Shown piece by piece: positions 13,010 through 14,675 of a stretch of 14,675 bases of DNA. Location of the stretch: NCBI GenBank assembly GCA_002366835.1, contig DFBZ01000119.1:1-14675 (forward strand). Direction: 5' to 3'. The notes beneath the pieces were generated by a model that did no database searches, was not told the DNA's origin, and was given only the letters and a program-made list of their open reading frames with translations. The position numbers were made by a program, and so were the translations under genes. How positions within the stretch are numbered: the first letter of the stretch is position 1; each line of letters opens with the position of its first letter. Source of the stretch: Gammaproteobacteria bacterium UBA3067. GTDB lineage: Bacteria; Pseudomonadota; Gammaproteobacteria; Pseudomonadales; UBA3067.

Positions 13010-14130
13010 GCATTATTAGGATAATAAATAATTGGTTCACAGACTATCTGTCAGACGAGGAAGCGGTGTACCTGTTGTTTCTAATCCTTGTCAGTATTGG
13101 GGTGTTTTTTGTCTTTGGTGAAATGCTGGCGCCAGTTTTTACCAGTTTGGTCATTGCCTATTTGCTCCAGGGCGCTGTACTACAGCTAGTGAAACGAGGC
13201 ATGTCTGATTTTAGCGCCGTTTTGTTGGTGTATGTTTTGACCCTCAGTTTGTTTATTACATTTATGGTGCTTGTGCTTCCCCTTGTATGGCAGCAGCTCA
13301 CGGAGTTGCTAGATTCCCAGTTGCCTAGGGTGATTGCGGAGACGAGTGAATGGCTGGAGGCGCTACCAGTAAAGTACCCGGAATTGATCAGTGCCGACCA
13401 GGCTTTGCAGTGGAGTAATCGCATCAGTGTTGAGGTTGCTTCTGGGGCACAAAGTATTCTTTCTTTTTCCCTCTCGAAACTACCAAATGTTATCGCGCTG
13501 CTGGTTTATTTTGTTTTGGTTCCTGTAATGGTGTTTTTCTTTCTCAAGGATCGAGTAAAAATGGTTCACTGGGCTAAATCGTTTTTGCCCGCCAAAAGAA
13601 CGCTGCTGAAAGCGGTTTGGTTCGAGATGGATGATCAAATCAGTAACTATGTGCGTGGTAAAGCGATAGAAATAATAATTGTGGGCACGGTCACCTTTGT
13701 ATGTTTTTGGGTGATTGATGTTAAATATGCAGCGCTATTAGGGTTGTTGGTGGGGCTTTCTGTTGTTGTGCCTTATGTTGGTGCCGTAGTTGTGACGGTG
13801 CCGGTGGCCTTGGCTGGCTATTTTCAGTTTGGTCTGGGAGGTTGGGATTCCTCCCTGGTAACGATGCTGCTTCTGTATACAGTGATTCAGGGCTTGGATG
13901 GCAATGTACTGGTGCCTGTATTGTTCTCAGAGGCGGTTAATCTGCATCCTGTGGCGATTATTGTGGCAATACTGGTATTTGGAGGCTTGTGGGGGTTTTT
14001 GGGGGTGTTCTTTGCAATCCCCCTTGCCACACTGGTGAAGGCGGTGGTATCTGCGTGGCCGAGAGGTATACAGCGTGAGGATGACTCGGCAATTAGTGAT
14101 GTGCTGGGCGACCATGTTTATGATAGTTAA
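13006..14130 (+). CDS. perM: AI-2E family transporter (PerM-like)
   Basis: Integral membrane protein of the AI-2E/PerM exporter family, 374 residues. Substrate is unknown; family members have been linked to autoinducer-2 export or Na+/H+ exchange. Hydrophobic helices lie near 22-38, 41-60, 70-98, 161-180, 222-237, 242-275 (two), 283-298 and 312-348 (two), with a soluble stretch of about 100-150. Conserved features are Y215-V-R-G-K, V-P-Y-V-G-A (255-260), L-H314-P-V-A-I-I-V and the G-x-x-G-x-x-F-A-I-P-L end (330-340). The upstream ribosome site is weak, and a mini-ORF ends in the start codon. It follows the TusA-like gene, as in PA1006-PA1007. Confidence 0.92.
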   Translation: MSIIRIINNWFTDYLSDEEAVYLLFLILVSIGVFFVFGEMLAPVFTSLVIAYLLQGAVLQLVKRGMSDFSAVLLVYVLTLSLFITFMVLVLPLVWQQLTELLDSQLPRVIAETSEWLEALPVKYPELISADQALQWSNRISVEVASGAQSILSFSLSKLPNVIALLVYFVLVPVMVFFFLKDRVKMVHWAKSFLPAKRTLLKAVWFEMDDQISNYVRGKAIEIIIVGTVTFVCFWVIDVKYAALLGLLVGLSVVVPYVGAVVVTVPVALAGYFQFGLGGWDSSLVTMLLLYTVIQGLDGNVLVPVLFSEAVNLHPVAIIVAILVFGGLWGFLGVFFAIPLATLVKAVVSAWPRGIQREDDSAISDVLGDHVYDS

Positions 14131-14145
14131 TCGCAGGCACTCTGC

Positions 14146-14175
14146 CGCGCTTTAGGTGGGCTTTGGGCGTTTTTT
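14146..14175 (+). terminator. Possible perM terminator
   Basis: CGCGC (14146-14150) can pair with GGGCG (14165-14169) with one mismatch over a 14-base loop, followed by six T (14170-14175). The stem is weak but the T-run is clear; the T-run reaches the bcp stop codon. Confidence 0.35.
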
Positions 14176-14644
14176 ATGGCGTTGATTTTTTGGCTGCTTC
14201 AAGTACTTGCATTACATGTCCGGCTAGATTAACGCCTCTCCACTCCTTGCTAAGCACGCCACTCTCATCGATCAGAAAAGTGCTACGTTCTACGCCAATC
14301 ACTTCTTTTTCAGCAATATTTTTGGGTTTTAGTACTCCAAACTGTCGGCAAAGTGCCTCGTTGGTATCTGAAATCAGCTCAAATGGAAAACTTTCTTTGT
14401 TCTTAAATGATTCATGGGACTCAAGGCTGTCTCTGGATATGCCGAGAACGATAGTTTTTATGGCTTTAAAGTCTTCATAATGGGCGCCAAAGTCCTGCCC
14501 CTCCATGGTGCAGCCAGGTGTTGCGTCTCTGGGGTAGAAAAACAGCACCACTTGGTAGCCATGCAAGGCAGATAGTTTGATATCTTTATGGCTTGTGGCT
14601 GCGGCGAAGAAGTTGTCCACTTTATTGTTTAAGATAACGGTCAT
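14174..14644 (-). CDS. bcp: Thioredoxin-dependent peroxiredoxin, BCP/PrxQ type
   Basis: Peroxiredoxin that reduces hydrogen and organic peroxides, 156 residues. The peroxidatic motif is F-Y-P-R-D-A-T-P-G-C45-T-M-E-G; R-S-T-F-L-I-D (near 119-126) follows. The family's resolving cysteine five residues on (position 50, as in E. coli) is Q50 here. The only other cysteine is C99 in E-A-L-C-R-Q-F, so it is either a 1-Cys type or uses C99. A strong Shine-Dalgarno (AAGGAAGG, three bases before the ATG) and the convergent orientation to perM support the start. Position next to perM matches PA1008. Confidence 0.95.
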   Translation of the reverse strand: MTVILNNKVDNFFAAATSHKDIKLSALHGYQVVLFFYPRDATPGCTMEGQDFGAHYEDFKAIKTIVLGISRDSLESHESFKNKESFPFELISDTNEALCRQFGVLKPKNIAEKEVIGVERSTFLIDESGVLSKEWRGVNLAGHVMQVLEAAKKSTP

Positions 14645-14675
14645 TTTCCTTCCTTATATACTCAGCAATCCCCTA

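Noticed and set aside
1..14675. Mobile element, CRISPR, phage or defence island
   Set aside because: No transposase, integrase, repeat-spacer array or attachment-like repeats; every gene but the unknown exported one is a housekeeping type.

Overview
The window is ordinary chromosomal DNA from a gammaproteobacterium, probably a marine Pseudomonadales/Cellvibrionales-type organism. This rests on gene content and order, not on any database search. It shows a separate petA-petB-petC bc1 operon, a cytochrome b with the PVWY form of the Qo motif, SspA/SspB stress proteins, and the envelope block lpoA-yraN-diaA-dolP. There are no tRNA or rRNA genes, insertion sequences, CRISPR arrays or phage genes.

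Left part (1-4881, all + strand): rplM-rpsI (ribosomal proteins L13 and S9) with a leader hairpin and a clear intrinsic terminator. Next is petABC (Rieske protein, cytochrome b, cytochrome c1) with one-base TAATG overlaps, then sspA and sspB. Middle part (4983-8696, - strand): lpoA, yraN, diaA and dolP in transcription order. It convergently meets sspB. These genes link outer-membrane lipoprotein function, PBP1A activation and replication-initiation control.

The stretch 8697-9901 is a junction. From memory of Pseudomonas aeruginosa, rsmI would follow lpoA. Here instead are an unrecognised exported protein (8801-9520, - strand) and a 381-base gap. The right part then begins: nadA (+), bepA (-), a TusA-family sulfur carrier (+), perM (+) and bcp (-), the same order as PA1004-PA1008. 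The window therefore looks like two conserved blocks joined at a rearrangement point.

No new multi-gene system is visible. The points most worth a second look lie mainly in the 277-base divergent region between bepA and the TusA-like gene. It holds a sigma-E-like promoter facing bepA and, on the other strand, a hairpin and a near-perfect Shine-Dalgarno in front of an unannotated 27-codon ORF. Others are the altered GmhA-type active site of DiaA, a 12-codon mini-ORF linking the TusA-like gene to perM, and the unknown exported protein at the synteny break.
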